In this document: positions 28,532 through 37,742 of the stretch, piece by piece
Layout of the letters: each line of letters starts with the position of its first letter
Position numbering within the stretch: position 1 is the stretch's first letter
Assembly (NCBI RefSeq): GCF_003344535.1
Contig: NZ_QPKS01000002.1
Span: forward strand, 124,001 to 188,000
Direction of reading: 5' to 3'
Origin: Exiguobacterium flavidum
GTDB taxonomy: Bacteria > Bacillota > Bacilli > Exiguobacteriales > Exiguobacteriaceae
DNA length: 64,000 bases
Translations under genes and position numbers: made by a program
Notes under the pieces: generated by a model
What the model was told of the DNA's origin: nothing
Databases searched by the model: none
Seen by the model: the letters and a program-made list of their open reading frames with translations, nothing else

Positions 28532-29263
28532 ATGATATATGAGACAAACCTGGGAAGGCGCTATGCGCAGACGGCGGGACCGGAAGAGGGGACGGTCGTC
28601 GTGCTCGAAGCGGGATACGGCAACGACTCGGATGTCTGGTCGGGTGTCGCAGGATTACTCGCGAAAGAGGCACGGGTGATCACCTATGACCGGGCTGGAA
28701 TCGGCAGGAGCGAAGCGGTCAAGTCGCGCCGGACGAGCGGCGAGATGGTCGAGGAGCTGGCGGAACTGCTTCGCGAAATGGACGTAAAAACGCCCTATGT
28801 CCTCGTCGGTCACTCGTTCGGCGGGATCAACGTCCGCCTGTTCGCAGCACGCTATCCGGAGAAGGTGGCCGGACTCGTGCTCGTCGACGCGACGCCCGAG
28901 ATGTACCAGGAGGAGTTTTTGCCGCACATGCCGCCTGCGTTCCGGGACGCTTATTTCAAACAGTTCACGCGGGAAGGGAACGCGGATGAGTTCAGGGAGA
29001 GTCTCGAGCAGATTCGGAGCAACCCGCAACCGCCTGACATCCCGCTTCTCGTGCTTTGCGCAGGCAGGAAGGATCACTACTCGATCGAGACGCAGGAACG
29101 GTGGAACAGGCTGCAACGCGAACTCGCACTGACCTCGACAAGAGGAGAATTCATCCTCTTTCAGGAGAGTGCCCATTTCATCCAGCACGATGCTCCGGAT
29201 GAGTTCGTTCGCGCGGTCGGGAACTTCATCAAAAAATTGCGAGGGGGAAACCATGATGAGTAA
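28532..29263 (+). CDS. Alpha/beta hydrolase, substrate unknown
   Basis: 243 residues. Alpha/beta hydrolase fold with the oxyanion segment LEAGYGNDSDVW (~29), the nucleophile serine in LVGHSFGGINVRLFA (~95), the acid likely in LVLCAGRKDH (~180) and the histidine in ESAHFIQHDAPDEF (~220). Resembles non-haem peroxidase/esterase-like hydrolases. The ATG at 28532 lies nine bases after GGAGGG; the ATG at 28523 is too close. Overlaps the next gene by eight bases, forming a three-gene operon. Confidence 0.85.
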   Translation: MIYETNLGRRYAQTAGPEEGTVVVLEAGYGNDSDVWSGVAGLLAKEARVITYDRAGIGRSEAVKSRRTSGEMVEELAELLREMDVKTPYVLVGHSFGGINVRLFAARYPEKVAGLVLVDATPEMYQEEFLPHMPPAFRDAYFKQFTREGNADEFRESLEQIRSNPQPPDIPLLVLCAGRKDHYSIETQERWNRLQRELALTSTRGEFILFQESAHFIQHDAPDEFVRAVGNFIKKLRGGNHDE

Positions 29264-30089
29264 CGTTGGACAGGCACGCAGTCGACTGAAGGCGGATTGC
29301 GCGAATTGCTTCGGTCTCTGCTGCACCGCGCTCGGCTTCATGAAATCGGCGGATTTCGCGCTCGACAAGGCGAACGGGGTGCCGTGCCCGAACTTGCAGG
29401 ACGACTACCGCTGCGGCATCCATCGCGAGTTGCGGACGACAGGATTCAAGGGGTGCACCGTATATGATTGCTTCGGTGCCGGGCAACATGTCTCACAGCG
29501 GACGTTCGCAGGACGGGACTGGAAGACGGACAAGGAGACGGCCGAGGCGATGTTCGCCGTCTTCCCGCAGATGGTCCAGCTGTTCGAGCTGCTCTGGCTG
29601 CTCGAGGAAGCGCAAGGCAAGACGTCGCGTCCCGAGTTGAAGGAGCAAGCCGAGCGCTTGCTCGGGAAGACGCGCGCGATGACGGACTTAAGTGCGCAGG
29701 AATTACGGCGACTGCAGATCGGCGAACACTGGCGGGAGGTCAACGATGTGTTGCTCCAAGTGAGCGAAGAAGTACGTGCCGGCATCGCTTCCGCTAAAAA
29801 ACTGAACAAGAAGTTCGGGCGCGGCGCGGACCTGATCGGGGCGAAGCTGCAGGGGACGGACCTGTCGGGGGCGAATCTAAGGGGAGCATACTTGATCGCA
29901 GCGGACTTGAGAGAGACGCGTCTCGACCGGACAGACTTGGTCGGAGCGGATTTCCGTGACGCGGACATCAGGGGCGCGGATTTGAGCGGAAGCTTATTTT
30001 TGACCCAAATCCAGATGAACGCAGCTAAAGGCGACGGACGGACGCGATTGCCGGAAGGAATCGAGCGCCCGAGCCATTGGTGCGAATAA
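29256..30089 (+). CDS. Cys-rich N-terminal domain fused to pentapeptide-repeat protein
   Basis: 277 residues. The first ~75 residues hold a cysteine pattern (CANCFGLCC, VPCPNL, YRCGIH, KGCTVYDCFGAGQ), like the YkgJ-type putative metal or Fe-S binding domains. A helical middle (~85-180) follows, then a pentapeptide-repeat beta-helix (GADLIGAKLQGTDLSGANLRGAYLIAADL..., ~185-255). Similar two-part proteins occur in actinobacteria. Function unknown. GAGGGGG lies eight bases before ATG 29256; ATG 29253 is an alternative. Overlaps the hydrolase by eight bases. Confidence 0.82.
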   Translation: MSNVGQARSRLKADCANCFGLCCTALGFMKSADFALDKANGVPCPNLQDDYRCGIHRELRTTGFKGCTVYDCFGAGQHVSQRTFAGRDWKTDKETAEAMFAVFPQMVQLFELLWLLEEAQGKTSRPELKEQAERLLGKTRAMTDLSAQELRRLQIGEHWREVNDVLLQVSEEVRAGIASAKKLNKKFGRGADLIGAKLQGTDLSGANLRGAYLIAADLRETRLDRTDLVGADFRDADIRGADLSGSLFLTQIQMNAAKGDGRTRLPEGIERPSHWCE

Positions 30090-30101
30090 GGGGATAACTT
30101 C

Positions 30102-30917
30102 ATGACGACGACAGGATTGAAAGAACGGTTGCAGGCGTTCGATAAGACGGACTTCGAACGGATGACGCCAGAGGAACGAAGCAGATTCACCTTGGATCTT
30201 GCCGGACAGATCGGTTCGACGGATGCCGAGTTGCGCGACAAGCTGATTTTCAAGGTGTTCTTCGAATTGATCCAGGCGGAGCTGATCGAAGAAGAAGAGA
30301 AGCGGAAGCTGTTCCGGTTCGCGACTGGACCGCAAGGCATTTTCTACAAAATCAAGGAAGCGGACGAGGACGCCGTGTTCACGCGCGCCTTCGCGAGTCT
30401 GTGGCTCGCGCTCCTGCTCTACTCGGACCGCAGCAAACCTTATCTCGGGACGTTGACCGATGGATTGAGCGAGACGTTCCTGCGCTACCTGGACGAGGAG
30501 CAGGACGTCCGCGGATTTGTCGACGGCAAAGGGTGGGCACACAGCACGGCGCACATCGCCGATGCAATCGATGAGTGGTTCCTGCATCCGGCGTGTGACC
30601 TGGAGCAACAGCAACTCGTCGAGCGCCTGGTCGCAACGGTCTGCGGCACTTCTCTCTACACGGACGAGGAGGACGAACGGGTCCTCAATCCGCTCGAGGC
30701 CCTGCTCAGCCGAGGTTATCCGCAAGAGAGGCTGATTGCCGTGATCGAGTCGCTGCCGTCGCGGGAGATGGATGGAGCGTCGACAGAAGAACGCTGGCAT
30801 GCCTATCTCAACACGAAGCAGTTCCTGCGGACAGTGTTCTTCCGGTTCAAGGACTCGAATCATGAAGCGGTCGCGAAGGCGGCGGAATCGGTACTCAAAC
30901 AATTGAAGAGCCATTAA
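30102..30917 (+). CDS. DUF2785-family protein
   Basis: 271 residues, mostly helical, no signal peptide or membrane span. The central GKGWAHSTAHIADAIDEW (~residue 145) is the hallmark of DUF2785 proteins, which are soluble proteins of unknown function in Firmicutes. Twelve bases after the pentapeptide gene, so part of the same small operon with the hydrolase. AGGGGATAA precedes the ATG. Confidence 0.82.
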   Translation: MTTTGLKERLQAFDKTDFERMTPEERSRFTLDLAGQIGSTDAELRDKLIFKVFFELIQAELIEEEEKRKLFRFATGPQGIFYKIKEADEDAVFTRAFASLWLALLLYSDRSKPYLGTLTDGLSETFLRYLDEEQDVRGFVDGKGWAHSTAHIADAIDEWFLHPACDLEQQQLVERLVATVCGTSLYTDEEDERVLNPLEALLSRGYPQERLIAVIESLPSREMDGASTEERWHAYLNTKQFLRTVFFRFKDSNHEAVAKAAESVLKQLKSH

Positions 30918-30921
30918 AAGA

Positions 30922-30949
30922 AGAGGAATCCGGCGACGGATTCCTCTTT
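30922..30949. terminator. Bidirectional terminator between DUF2785 gene and methyltransferase
   Basis: AAGAGGAATCCG (30922-30933) and CGGATTCCTCTT (30938-30949) form a perfect 12-bp stem with a four-base loop. The A-rich left flank gives a T-run on the minus strand. Confidence 0.85.
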
Positions 30950-30954
30950 GGCTT

Positions 30955-31584
30955 CTAACGCGTCTTGAAGGCGAACACCGTCGAGAACGCCTGTGCCTGA
31001 TCGAGCAGCCGGTCTCCGGTCAGGACGGCCCCTTCCTTCATGACGTTCTCGGAACCGAGCAGCGTCCAGCCGAGCTGACTCGCGAGCTGTTCGAGTTCCC
31101 ACGGCATCATCGTATTCCCCATCGGCGCGTCCGACCCGAGCAGTCGGTCGAAGCTGTTCGCCCGCGGAGCCGCCGTCGGACCGAGCAGGCTGATGATCGC
31201 AAGCGGGGCGACGCGTGTCATCTCGTGGAGTGCGCGAAGCGGCCGGTCTGTCCATTCGAGCGAGTTGACGGCGAGGATGACGTCGAACGCCCCGTCCGAA
31301 AACGGTAAGGCGTCGAGGGATCCTTCGACGAACGTCGCGTGCGGTGTTCGCGCACGCGCGATTTTCAACATCTCATGTGACACATCGATTCCGGTCACCT
31401 CGAAATCGGTCAGCAGCCGGCAAGCGGCACCGTCGCCGCAACCGAGGTCGAGCAGGCGTCCTTGCTTGATGAAGCGGCGCAGGAACGGCAAGATCGTCTT
31501 CCGGCTGCCGCTCATCCACATCTCATCGGACTTCGCCGCCCAGGTCGCGGCGTATTCGTCCCACATCCGTATCGTTTCGTCCAT
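30955..31584 (-). CDS. SAM-dependent class I methyltransferase
   Basis: 209 residues. SAM-binding motif I LLDLGCGDGAACRLL (~residue 44), acidic motif II VTGIDVS (~63), and motif IV FDVILAVNSLEW (~100) define a Methyltransf_11-type fold. Substrate unknown. AGGTGAG lies seven bases before the ATG. Convergent with the DUF2785 gene and divergent from fadN; a FadR-like site lies 68 bases upstream of its start. Confidence 0.88.
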   Translation of the reverse strand: MDETIRMWDEYAATWAAKSDEMWMSGSRKTILPFLRRFIKQGRLLDLGCGDGAACRLLTDFEVTGIDVSHEMLKIARARTPHATFVEGSLDALPFSDGAFDVILAVNSLEWTDRPLRALHEMTRVAPLAIISLLGPTAAPRANSFDRLLGSDAPMGNTMMPWELEQLASQLGWTLLGSENVMKEGAVLTGDRLLDQAQAFSTVFAFKTR

Positions 31585-31651
31585 GATGAACTCACCTCCA
31601 CCTCCAGTCTAACAGGAAAATTCGACCATCGGAGCGATTTCCTGTTGCCAC

Positions 31652-31669
31652 TGAATGGTTATTCATTTA
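31652..31669. promoter_or_regulatory. FadR-like operator 1, upstream site
   Basis: TGAATGGTTATTCATTTA: left half matches TGAATG exactly and the right half CATTTA differs by one from CATTCA of the B. subtilis FadR consensus. It lies between the methyltransferase and fadN starts, 77 bases from the second site. Confidence 0.6.
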
Positions 31670-31723
31670 TGATTGAAGTGTAGAAGGGGCGATCGTTCGA
31701 ACGGAAGCTTCTTTTTTTGTCAG

Positions 31724-31746
31724 TATAATGAATGGTTGTTCATTCA
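31724..31746 (+). promoter_or_regulatory. fadN promoter -10 overlapped by FadR operator 2
   Basis: TGAATGGTTGTTCATTCA (31729-31746) has both perfect half-sites (TGAATG, CATTCA) of the B. subtilis FadR operator. It begins on the last base of a TATAAT (31724-31729), so a bound repressor would block the promoter. The -35 is weak. Control by long-chain acyl-CoA through FadR is inferred. Confidence 0.82.
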
Positions 31747-31767
31747 ATTCAGGTCAGGGGGTAAATC

Positions 31768-34185
31768 ATGACGAGTCAAATCGGTCAGGAGACCAAGCTA
31801 CACGTGACGAAAAATATTCAGTTCGCCGTGATCATCGGTTCAGGGGTGATGGGGGCGGGGATTGCCGCACACCTCGCGAACGCAGGCATCCGGACGCTCA
31901 TGCTTGATATCGTGCCAAAGGAATTGACGGCGCAGGAAGAAAAACAGGGTCTTACGCTCGAACACCCGGCAGTCAGAAGCCGGATCGCCCGCGAAAATCG
32001 CTTGAAGCTGCTTAAGCAGAACCCGGCACCACTCGCTGCGAAACATCTGATCGACTTGATCGAGGTCGGGAACCTCGAAGATGATCTCGAACGTCTGAAG
32101 GAAGCCGACTGGGTCGTCGAAGTCATCGTCGAGCGGCTCGACGTCAAACAAAAGCTGTTCACAGCAATCGAACCGTTCATTCGGGAAGACGCGATCGTCA
32201 GCTCGAACACGTCCGGCATCTCGATCGAGGCGATGTGCGAAGGGCGCTCGGAATCGTTCAAATCGCGTTTCCTCGGTACACACTTCTTCAATCCGCCGCG
32301 CTACCTCAAACTGCTCGAGCTGATCCCGACGAAGGAAACTCACGAGGATGTCATATCGTTCATGAAACAGTTCGCGGAAGAACGTCTCGGCAAAGGTGTC
32401 GTCATCGCGAAGGACACGCCGAACTTCATCGGCAACCGGATCGGGACGTATGGTCTGCTCGTGACGATGGACGAGATGGTCAAAGGCGGCTATTCGATCG
32501 GTGAGGTCGACTCCGTGACAGGACCGCTGCTCGGACGTCCGAGCTCGGCGACATTCCGGACGCTCGACGTCGTCGGCATCGACACGTTCGTCCATGTCGC
32601 GAACAACGTCCATGACCTCCTGCCTGAAGGCGAGGAGAAGGACATGTTCCGCGTGCCGGAAGCGATGCAACGGCTCGTCGCGCAAGGATCGCTCGGTGCG
32701 AAGAGTGGACAAGGCTTCTACAAGAAGGTAGGCAAGGAGATCAAGGAACTTGATCTTACGTCATTCGAATACGTCGAAAAGAAAGCGCTTACTGAACCGT
32801 CGATCGGACAGGCGAAGGCATTGCCTGGCGCGAAGAACAAGCTGAAGGCCGTCGTGTTCGCGAAGGACCGGGCCGGTGCGTTGCTCTGGCCGATCCATGC
32901 GAAGACGCTCGTCTATTCGGCGCAGCTGACAGGTGAGATCGCAGACGACATCAAGGCGATCGACGAAGCGATGAAATGGGGCTTCGGCTGGAAAATGGGA
33001 CCGTTCGAGACGTGGGACGCGCTCGGTGTCGAGAAGACGGCTGCGAAGATGAAGGCGGACGGATACGACGTACCGGCATGGGTCGACGAGATGCTCGAGA
33101 GCGGACACGCTTCGTTCTATGACGCAGAAGGAAACCACTACGATTTTAAGACGAAGACATACGTGGCACCTAAACGTAATCCGAAAGAAATCAACCTGAC
33201 TGCCGTCCGCAAGTCGAACGGCGTCATTCTCGAGAATAACGGCGCGCGCCTGATGGACCTCGGTGACGACGTCGCCGTCCTCGAGTTCACGTCGAAGAGC
33301 AACGCGATCGGCGTCGATATCATGCAGATGATCGAACAATCGATCGACAAGGTGGCGGAAGGACACCGCGGTCTCGTCATCGCGAACGACGGCAAGAACT
33401 TCTGCGTCGGCGCGAACCTCGCCATGATGCTGATGGAGGCGGAAGACGAGAACTGGTTCGAACTCGACTGGATCATCAACAAGTTCCAGCAGGTCATCCA
33501 GAAGATGCGTTACGCATCTCGTCCGATCGTCGTCGCACCGCAGGGCATGACGCTCGGCGGCGGAACGGAGATTTCATTGCCGGCAGCGCGTCTCCAGGCG
33601 GGGCTCGAGACATACATGGGACTCGTCGAAGTAGGAGTCGGTCTGATTCCTGGCGGCGGCGGAAACGTCAACACGTATCGCCGTCTGCTCGAGAACACGC
33701 CGGACGGTCTGCAGAACCTCGAGAAGGCTGCACAGAAGACGTTCCAGAACGTCGCGATGGCGAAAGTATCGAAGTCGGCGTTCGAGGCACGTGAGCTCGG
33801 ATATGTCCGAAACGTCGACGGCATCTCGATGAACCGTGATCACCTGACGCATGATGCGAAACAGATCGTCCTCGAACTTGACCGCAAAGGCTACACGCCT
33901 CCGGCTCACGCGAAGATCCCGGTCGTCGGCCGCGTCGGCAAGGCAGCGCTCGAACTCGCTGTCTATGAGATGTTCTATGGCGGGTACGTCTCGGAACATG
34001 ACTTGAAGATCGCGAAGAAGCTCGCCCACGTCATCTCGGGCGGAGACGTCGCGTTCGGCACGGAAGTCGATGAGCAGTACATGCTCGACATCGAGCGCGA
34101 GGCGTTCCTCAGCTTGATTGGTGAAATGAAGACACAACAACGGATGCAGCACATGCTTGTCAAAGGCAAGCCGCTCCGCAACTGA
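31768..34185 (+). CDS. fadN: 3-hydroxyacyl-CoA dehydrogenase / enoyl-CoA hydratase
   Basis: Bifunctional beta-oxidation enzyme, 805 residues. The N-terminal NAD-binding domain shows GSGVMGAGIAAHLANAG (~24) and SSNTSGISI; HFFNPPRYLKLLELIP (~172) belongs to the dehydrogenase. A C-terminal crotonase domain begins near 485 with GLVIANDGKNFCVGANLAMM and GGGTEISLPAAR (~600) forming the CoA and oxyanion sites. B. subtilis FadN (789 residues) has the same layout. CAGGGGG precedes the ATG. First gene of fadNAE, behind a FadR operator. Confidence 0.95.
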   Translation: MTSQIGQETKLHVTKNIQFAVIIGSGVMGAGIAAHLANAGIRTLMLDIVPKELTAQEEKQGLTLEHPAVRSRIARENRLKLLKQNPAPLAAKHLIDLIEVGNLEDDLERLKEADWVVEVIVERLDVKQKLFTAIEPFIREDAIVSSNTSGISIEAMCEGRSESFKSRFLGTHFFNPPRYLKLLELIPTKETHEDVISFMKQFAEERLGKGVVIAKDTPNFIGNRIGTYGLLVTMDEMVKGGYSIGEVDSVTGPLLGRPSSATFRTLDVVGIDTFVHVANNVHDLLPEGEEKDMFRVPEAMQRLVAQGSLGAKSGQGFYKKVGKEIKELDLTSFEYVEKKALTEPSIGQAKALPGAKNKLKAVVFAKDRAGALLWPIHAKTLVYSAQLTGEIADDIKAIDEAMKWGFGWKMGPFETWDALGVEKTAAKMKADGYDVPAWVDEMLESGHASFYDAEGNHYDFKTKTYVAPKRNPKEINLTAVRKSNGVILENNGARLMDLGDDVAVLEFTSKSNAIGVDIMQMIEQSIDKVAEGHRGLVIANDGKNFCVGANLAMMLMEAEDENWFELDWIINKFQQVIQKMRYASRPIVVAPQGMTLGGGTEISLPAARLQAGLETYMGLVEVGVGLIPGGGGNVNTYRRLLENTPDGLQNLEKAAQKTFQNVAMAKVSKSAFEARELGYVRNVDGISMNRDHLTHDAKQIVLELDRKGYTPPAHAKIPVVGRVGKAALELAVYEMFYGGYVSEHDLKIAKKLAHVISGGDVAFGTEVDEQYMLDIEREAFLSLIGEMKTQQRMQHMLVKGKPLRN

Positions 34186-34202
34186 ACGGGGGGAATCGGA
34201 TG

Positions 34203-35393
34203 ATGAAGGAAGCAGTGATCGTCGCCGGCGCACGGACGCCGGTCGGCAAGGCGAAAAAAGGGTCATTCAAGGCGATGCGCTCGGACGAGCTCGCGGGAAT
34301 CGCGATCGCAGAGACGCTCAGACGGGCGAACTATACGGGTGAGGTCGATGATGTCATCCTCGGGTGTGCGATGCCGGAGGCGGAGCAGGGGATGAACATC
34401 GCCCGTTACGCGGCGGTGCGCGGCGGCTTGTCGCACGAGGTCCCGGCCATCACGATCAACCGGTACTGCTCGTCAGGTCTCCAGTCGATCGCGGATGCGG
34501 CGGCGAAGATCATGACGGGACAAGCGAAGGCGGTCATCGCCGGCGGACTCGAGACGATGAGCCTCGTGCAAATGCCGGGGCACGTCGTCCGGCCGAACCC
34601 GGAAATCGTCAAGACGGAACCGGAATACTACATGAGCATGGGCCATACGGCGGAACAAGTCGCGTCGACGTACAACGTCTCGCGCGAGGACCAGGATGCG
34701 TTCGCGCTCAAGAGCCATCAGAAGGCGGCTGCGGCGATCCGGGAAGGGCGTTTCCAGGATGAGATCGTCCCGGTGACGGTGACGGAGCACGTCGTCGGAC
34801 CGGACAACAAGGTCAAGGAAGTGACATGGACGGTCGAGCACGACGAAGGCGTCCGTGAGGATTCGACGATCGAAGGACTTGCGAAGCTGCGTCCGGCGTT
34901 CAAGCTCGGCGGAAGCGTCACGGCAGGGAACTCGTCGCAGACGTCTGACGGCGCGGCAGCCGTGCTCGTCATGGAACGGGAAGAGGCGGAGCGTCAAGGC
35001 CTGACGCCGCTCGCGAAGTTCAAGTCGTTCGCGGTCGGAGGAGTCCGTCCGGAAGTGATGGGCATCGGACCGGTCGTCGCCATCCCGAAGGCGCTTGAAC
35101 TCGCAGGCATCACACTCGAGGATGTCGGTCTGATCGAATTGAACGAGGCATTCGCTTCGCAGTCGATCGGCGTCATCCGCGAACTCGGATTGAACGAGGA
35201 AATCGTCAACGTCAACGGCGGCGCGATCGCACTCGGGCATCCGCTCGGTTGTACTGGAACGAAACTGACGCTGTCGCTCATCCATGAGATGAAGCGGCGC
35301 GGAACGAAATATGGCGTCGTCTCGATGTGTATCGGCGGCGGAATGGGCGCAGCAGGCGTATTCGAATTGATCGAAGGAGGAAATGGACAATGA
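34203..35393 (+). CDS. fadA: Acetyl-CoA acyltransferase (3-ketoacyl-CoA thiolase)
   Basis: Last step of beta-oxidation, cleaving 3-ketoacyl-CoA. 396 residues. The acyl-carrying cysteine is in NRYCSSGLQSI (~90), the histidine in NVNGGAIALGHPLGCTGTK (~345), and the second cysteine in SMCIGGGMG (~378). GGGGGG lies nine bases before the ATG at 34203; an ATG three bases upstream is less well placed. Ends overlapping fadE (ATGA). Confidence 0.95.
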   Translation: MKEAVIVAGARTPVGKAKKGSFKAMRSDELAGIAIAETLRRANYTGEVDDVILGCAMPEAEQGMNIARYAAVRGGLSHEVPAITINRYCSSGLQSIADAAAKIMTGQAKAVIAGGLETMSLVQMPGHVVRPNPEIVKTEPEYYMSMGHTAEQVASTYNVSREDQDAFALKSHQKAAAAIREGRFQDEIVPVTVTEHVVGPDNKVKEVTWTVEHDEGVREDSTIEGLAKLRPAFKLGGSVTAGNSSQTSDGAAAVLVMEREEAERQGLTPLAKFKSFAVGGVRPEVMGIGPVVAIPKALELAGITLEDVGLIELNEAFASQSIGVIRELGLNEEIVNVNGGAIALGHPLGCTGTKLTLSLIHEMKRRGTKYGVVSMCIGGGMGAAGVFELIEGGNGQ

Positions 35394-37174
35394 GCCAAAC
35401 GACAAACGAAATCATCAAAGGTGGCAGCTTCGTACTTGATTCACTCGCACCGGAACGTCTCTTCACACCGGAGGACTTCACGGAGGAGCATAAGATGATC
35501 GGCGACATGACGGCGAGCTTCGTCGAGGACCGTGTCGTCCCGGTACTTGAGCGGATCGAGAAACACGAGTTCGAGCTGTCGGTCGGCTTGCTCCGTGAAG
35601 CGGGCGAGCTCGGTCTCCTCGGCGCGGACGTGCCGGAAGAGTACGGCGGCTTCCAGATGGACAAGATCTCGTCTTCGATCATCACGGAGAAGTTCGCGCG
35701 CGGCCGTTCGTTCGCGCTCAGCTACGGGGCGCACGTCGGGATCGGTTCGCTGCCGATCGTCTTCTTCGGAAACGAAGAACAGAAGAAGAAGTATTTGCCG
35801 AAGCTCGCGTCGGGCGAGTGGATCGCATCGTACGCCTTGACGGAGCCGGGCTCAGGTTCTGACGCGCTCGGCGCGCGTGCGACTGCGGTCTTGAACGAGG
35901 CAGGTACGCACTATATCCTGAACGGGGAGAAACAATGGATCACGAACGCCGGCTTCGCAAGCTTGTTCGTCGTCTACGCGAAGATCGACGGCGAGAAGTT
36001 CACGGCCTTCCTCGTCGAAGGATCGTACCCTGGCGTCTCGACAGGTGTCGAGGAGCAAAAGATGGGAATCAAAGGTTCGTCGACTCGTACGCTGATCCTC
36101 GAAGATGCGGAAGTACCGGTCGAGAACGTCCTTGGTGAGATCGGGCGCGGCCACGTCATCGCCTTCAACATCCTGAACGTCGGACGTTACAAGCTCGCGA
36201 TGGGCGCGGTCGGTTCCTCGAAACGCGCGATCGACCTCTCGGTGCAGTACGCGAATGAGCGCAAGCAGTTCAAGACGCCGATCAGCTCGTTCCCGCTCAT
36301 CCAGGAGAAGCTCGCGACGATGGCTGCGCAGACGTATGCGATGGAGAGCTCGGTCTACCGGACAGGCGGCCTCTTCCAGGACAGCCTCGATCAGCTGAGC
36401 GAAGAGGAGAGCAAGGACGGCAAGAAGATTGCCGACGCGATCGCTGAATACGCGATCGAATGCTCGATGAACAAAGTGTTCGCGTCTGAGACGTTCGACT
36501 ACGTCATCGACGAGGCGGTCCAGATCCACGGCGGATACGGCTTCATGGCAGAGTACGAAGTCGAGAACATGTACCGTGACTCGCGAATCAACCGGATCTT
36601 CGAGGGGACGAACGAGATCAACCGTCTGCTCGTACCGGGCACGTTGCTCAAGAAGGCGATGAAAGGTGACTTGCCGCTCCTCGCTGAGGCGCAGAACCTC
36701 CAGCAGGAAGTCATGAGCTACATGCCGGCTGAAGTCGGCAACGAGCCGCTCGACCGCGAGCGTCACCTCCTTTCGATGATGAAGAAGATCTTCCTCTTGA
36801 CGGCAGGTACGGCTGTCCAGAAGTACCAGGACAAGCTCCAGGGCGAGCAGGAGATCCTCGCGAACGTCGCGGACATCATGAGTGCGATCTATGCGCTCGA
36901 GTCGGCCATCGTCCGTACGGAAAAGGCGATCGCTGCGAAGGGTGAGGAGAAGAACGCACAAAAAATCCTCTACACGGAAGTGTTCGCGCAGCAGGCGTTC
37001 GAGGAAGTCGAACAGCACGCGAAAGAGACGCTCTACGCCTCTGTGAGCGGAGACAATCTCCGGATGCTGCTGTCGGCGCTGAAGAAGTTCAGCCGCTATC
37101 AGCCGATCAACATGATCGGAACGAAACGCCAGGTCGCGAAACGTTTGATCGAAGCGAACAAGTACGTCGTCTGA
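35390..37174 (+). CDS. fadE: Acyl-CoA dehydrogenase
   Basis: FAD enzyme of the first beta-oxidation step. 594 residues, the size of B. subtilis FadE. The acyl-CoA dehydrogenase fold shows YALTEPGSGSDALGARA (~residue 145), GIKGSSTRTLILEDAEVP (~225) and YGFMAEYEVENMYRDSRINRIFEGTNEINR (~380-410), with a C-terminal extension of ~170 residues typical of this subfamily. AAGGAGGA precedes the ATG at 35390, which overlaps the fadA stop by four bases. Confidence 0.95.
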   Translation: MSQTTNEIIKGGSFVLDSLAPERLFTPEDFTEEHKMIGDMTASFVEDRVVPVLERIEKHEFELSVGLLREAGELGLLGADVPEEYGGFQMDKISSSIITEKFARGRSFALSYGAHVGIGSLPIVFFGNEEQKKKYLPKLASGEWIASYALTEPGSGSDALGARATAVLNEAGTHYILNGEKQWITNAGFASLFVVYAKIDGEKFTAFLVEGSYPGVSTGVEEQKMGIKGSSTRTLILEDAEVPVENVLGEIGRGHVIAFNILNVGRYKLAMGAVGSSKRAIDLSVQYANERKQFKTPISSFPLIQEKLATMAAQTYAMESSVYRTGGLFQDSLDQLSEEESKDGKKIADAIAEYAIECSMNKVFASETFDYVIDEAVQIHGGYGFMAEYEVENMYRDSRINRIFEGTNEINRLLVPGTLLKKAMKGDLPLLAEAQNLQQEVMSYMPAEVGNEPLDRERHLLSMMKKIFLLTAGTAVQKYQDKLQGEQEILANVADIMSAIYALESAIVRTEKAIAAKGEEKNAQKILYTEVFAQQAFEEVEQHAKETLYASVSGDNLRMLLSALKKFSRYQPINMIGTKRQVAKRLIEANKYVV

Positions 37175-37188
37175 AGTGAGGTTTAACG

Positions 37189-37230
37189 GTTCGCCTTTGC
37201 AGGAAATTCTTCTGTGAAGGCGAATTTTTT
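37189..37230 (+). terminator. Terminator of the fad operon
   Basis: TTCGCCTT (37189-37196) pairs with AAGGCGAA (37217-37224), a 20-base loop, followed by T residues to 37230. Confidence 0.8.
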
Positions 37231-37252
37231 CTTTGTGAGGAGGCGAAGCGCT

Positions 37253-37705
37253 GTGAGACAGGAAGTGAAGGAGCTCGCTTTTGCAATCGAGTATTACAAG
37301 TCGCTCGAGAAGCTGAAGGATGCGGAGTGGAACGCGCCGCTCAAGGAAGGGAGCTGGACGATCGCTGAGTGCGTCGGCCATCTCTATATGTGGGACCGCT
37401 ATTACTACGACCATGCGATCTCGAAGCTGCCGCACGAGAAGCTGACGCTCGTCGAGCATGACTACGATGAGTTCAACCGGCTCGCGGCGGAGTACGCCCA
37501 CCATATCACGCAGCATGACTTGCTGAAGAAAGCGGTCGAGGTCCGGCGTGACATCATCGAGAAGCTCGAGAAGCTGTCTGATGCAGAATATGAGAAGAAA
37601 TATGAGGACCGTTTCCGGCCGAAGGGATTTGCGATCTCGTTCTCCGATCACGACACACACCATCAGGATCAGATCGACGCCGCGCTCGCCCGCTTGAATG
37701 GCTGA
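37253..37705 (+). CDS. DinB-like four-helix protein
   Basis: 150 residues. The pattern SWTIAECVGHLYMWDRYYYDHA (~28) and the C-terminal DHDTHHQDQIDAALARL (~133) supply the three histidines expected of the DinB/YfiT metal-binding bundle. Members include thiol transferases and hydrolases; the substrate here is unknown. GTG at 37253 is chosen because AGGAGG lies nine bases upstream; an earlier GTG is inside the fad terminator. Confidence 0.8.
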   Translation: MRQEVKELAFAIEYYKSLEKLKDAEWNAPLKEGSWTIAECVGHLYMWDRYYYDHAISKLPHEKLTLVEHDYDEFNRLAAEYAHHITQHDLLKKAVEVRRDIIEKLEKLSDAEYEKKYEDRFRPKGFAISFSDHDTHHQDQIDAALARLNG

Positions 37706-37742
37706 CGTGCGTTCTGATACGCTAGAGGGCGAGGTGATGGAA

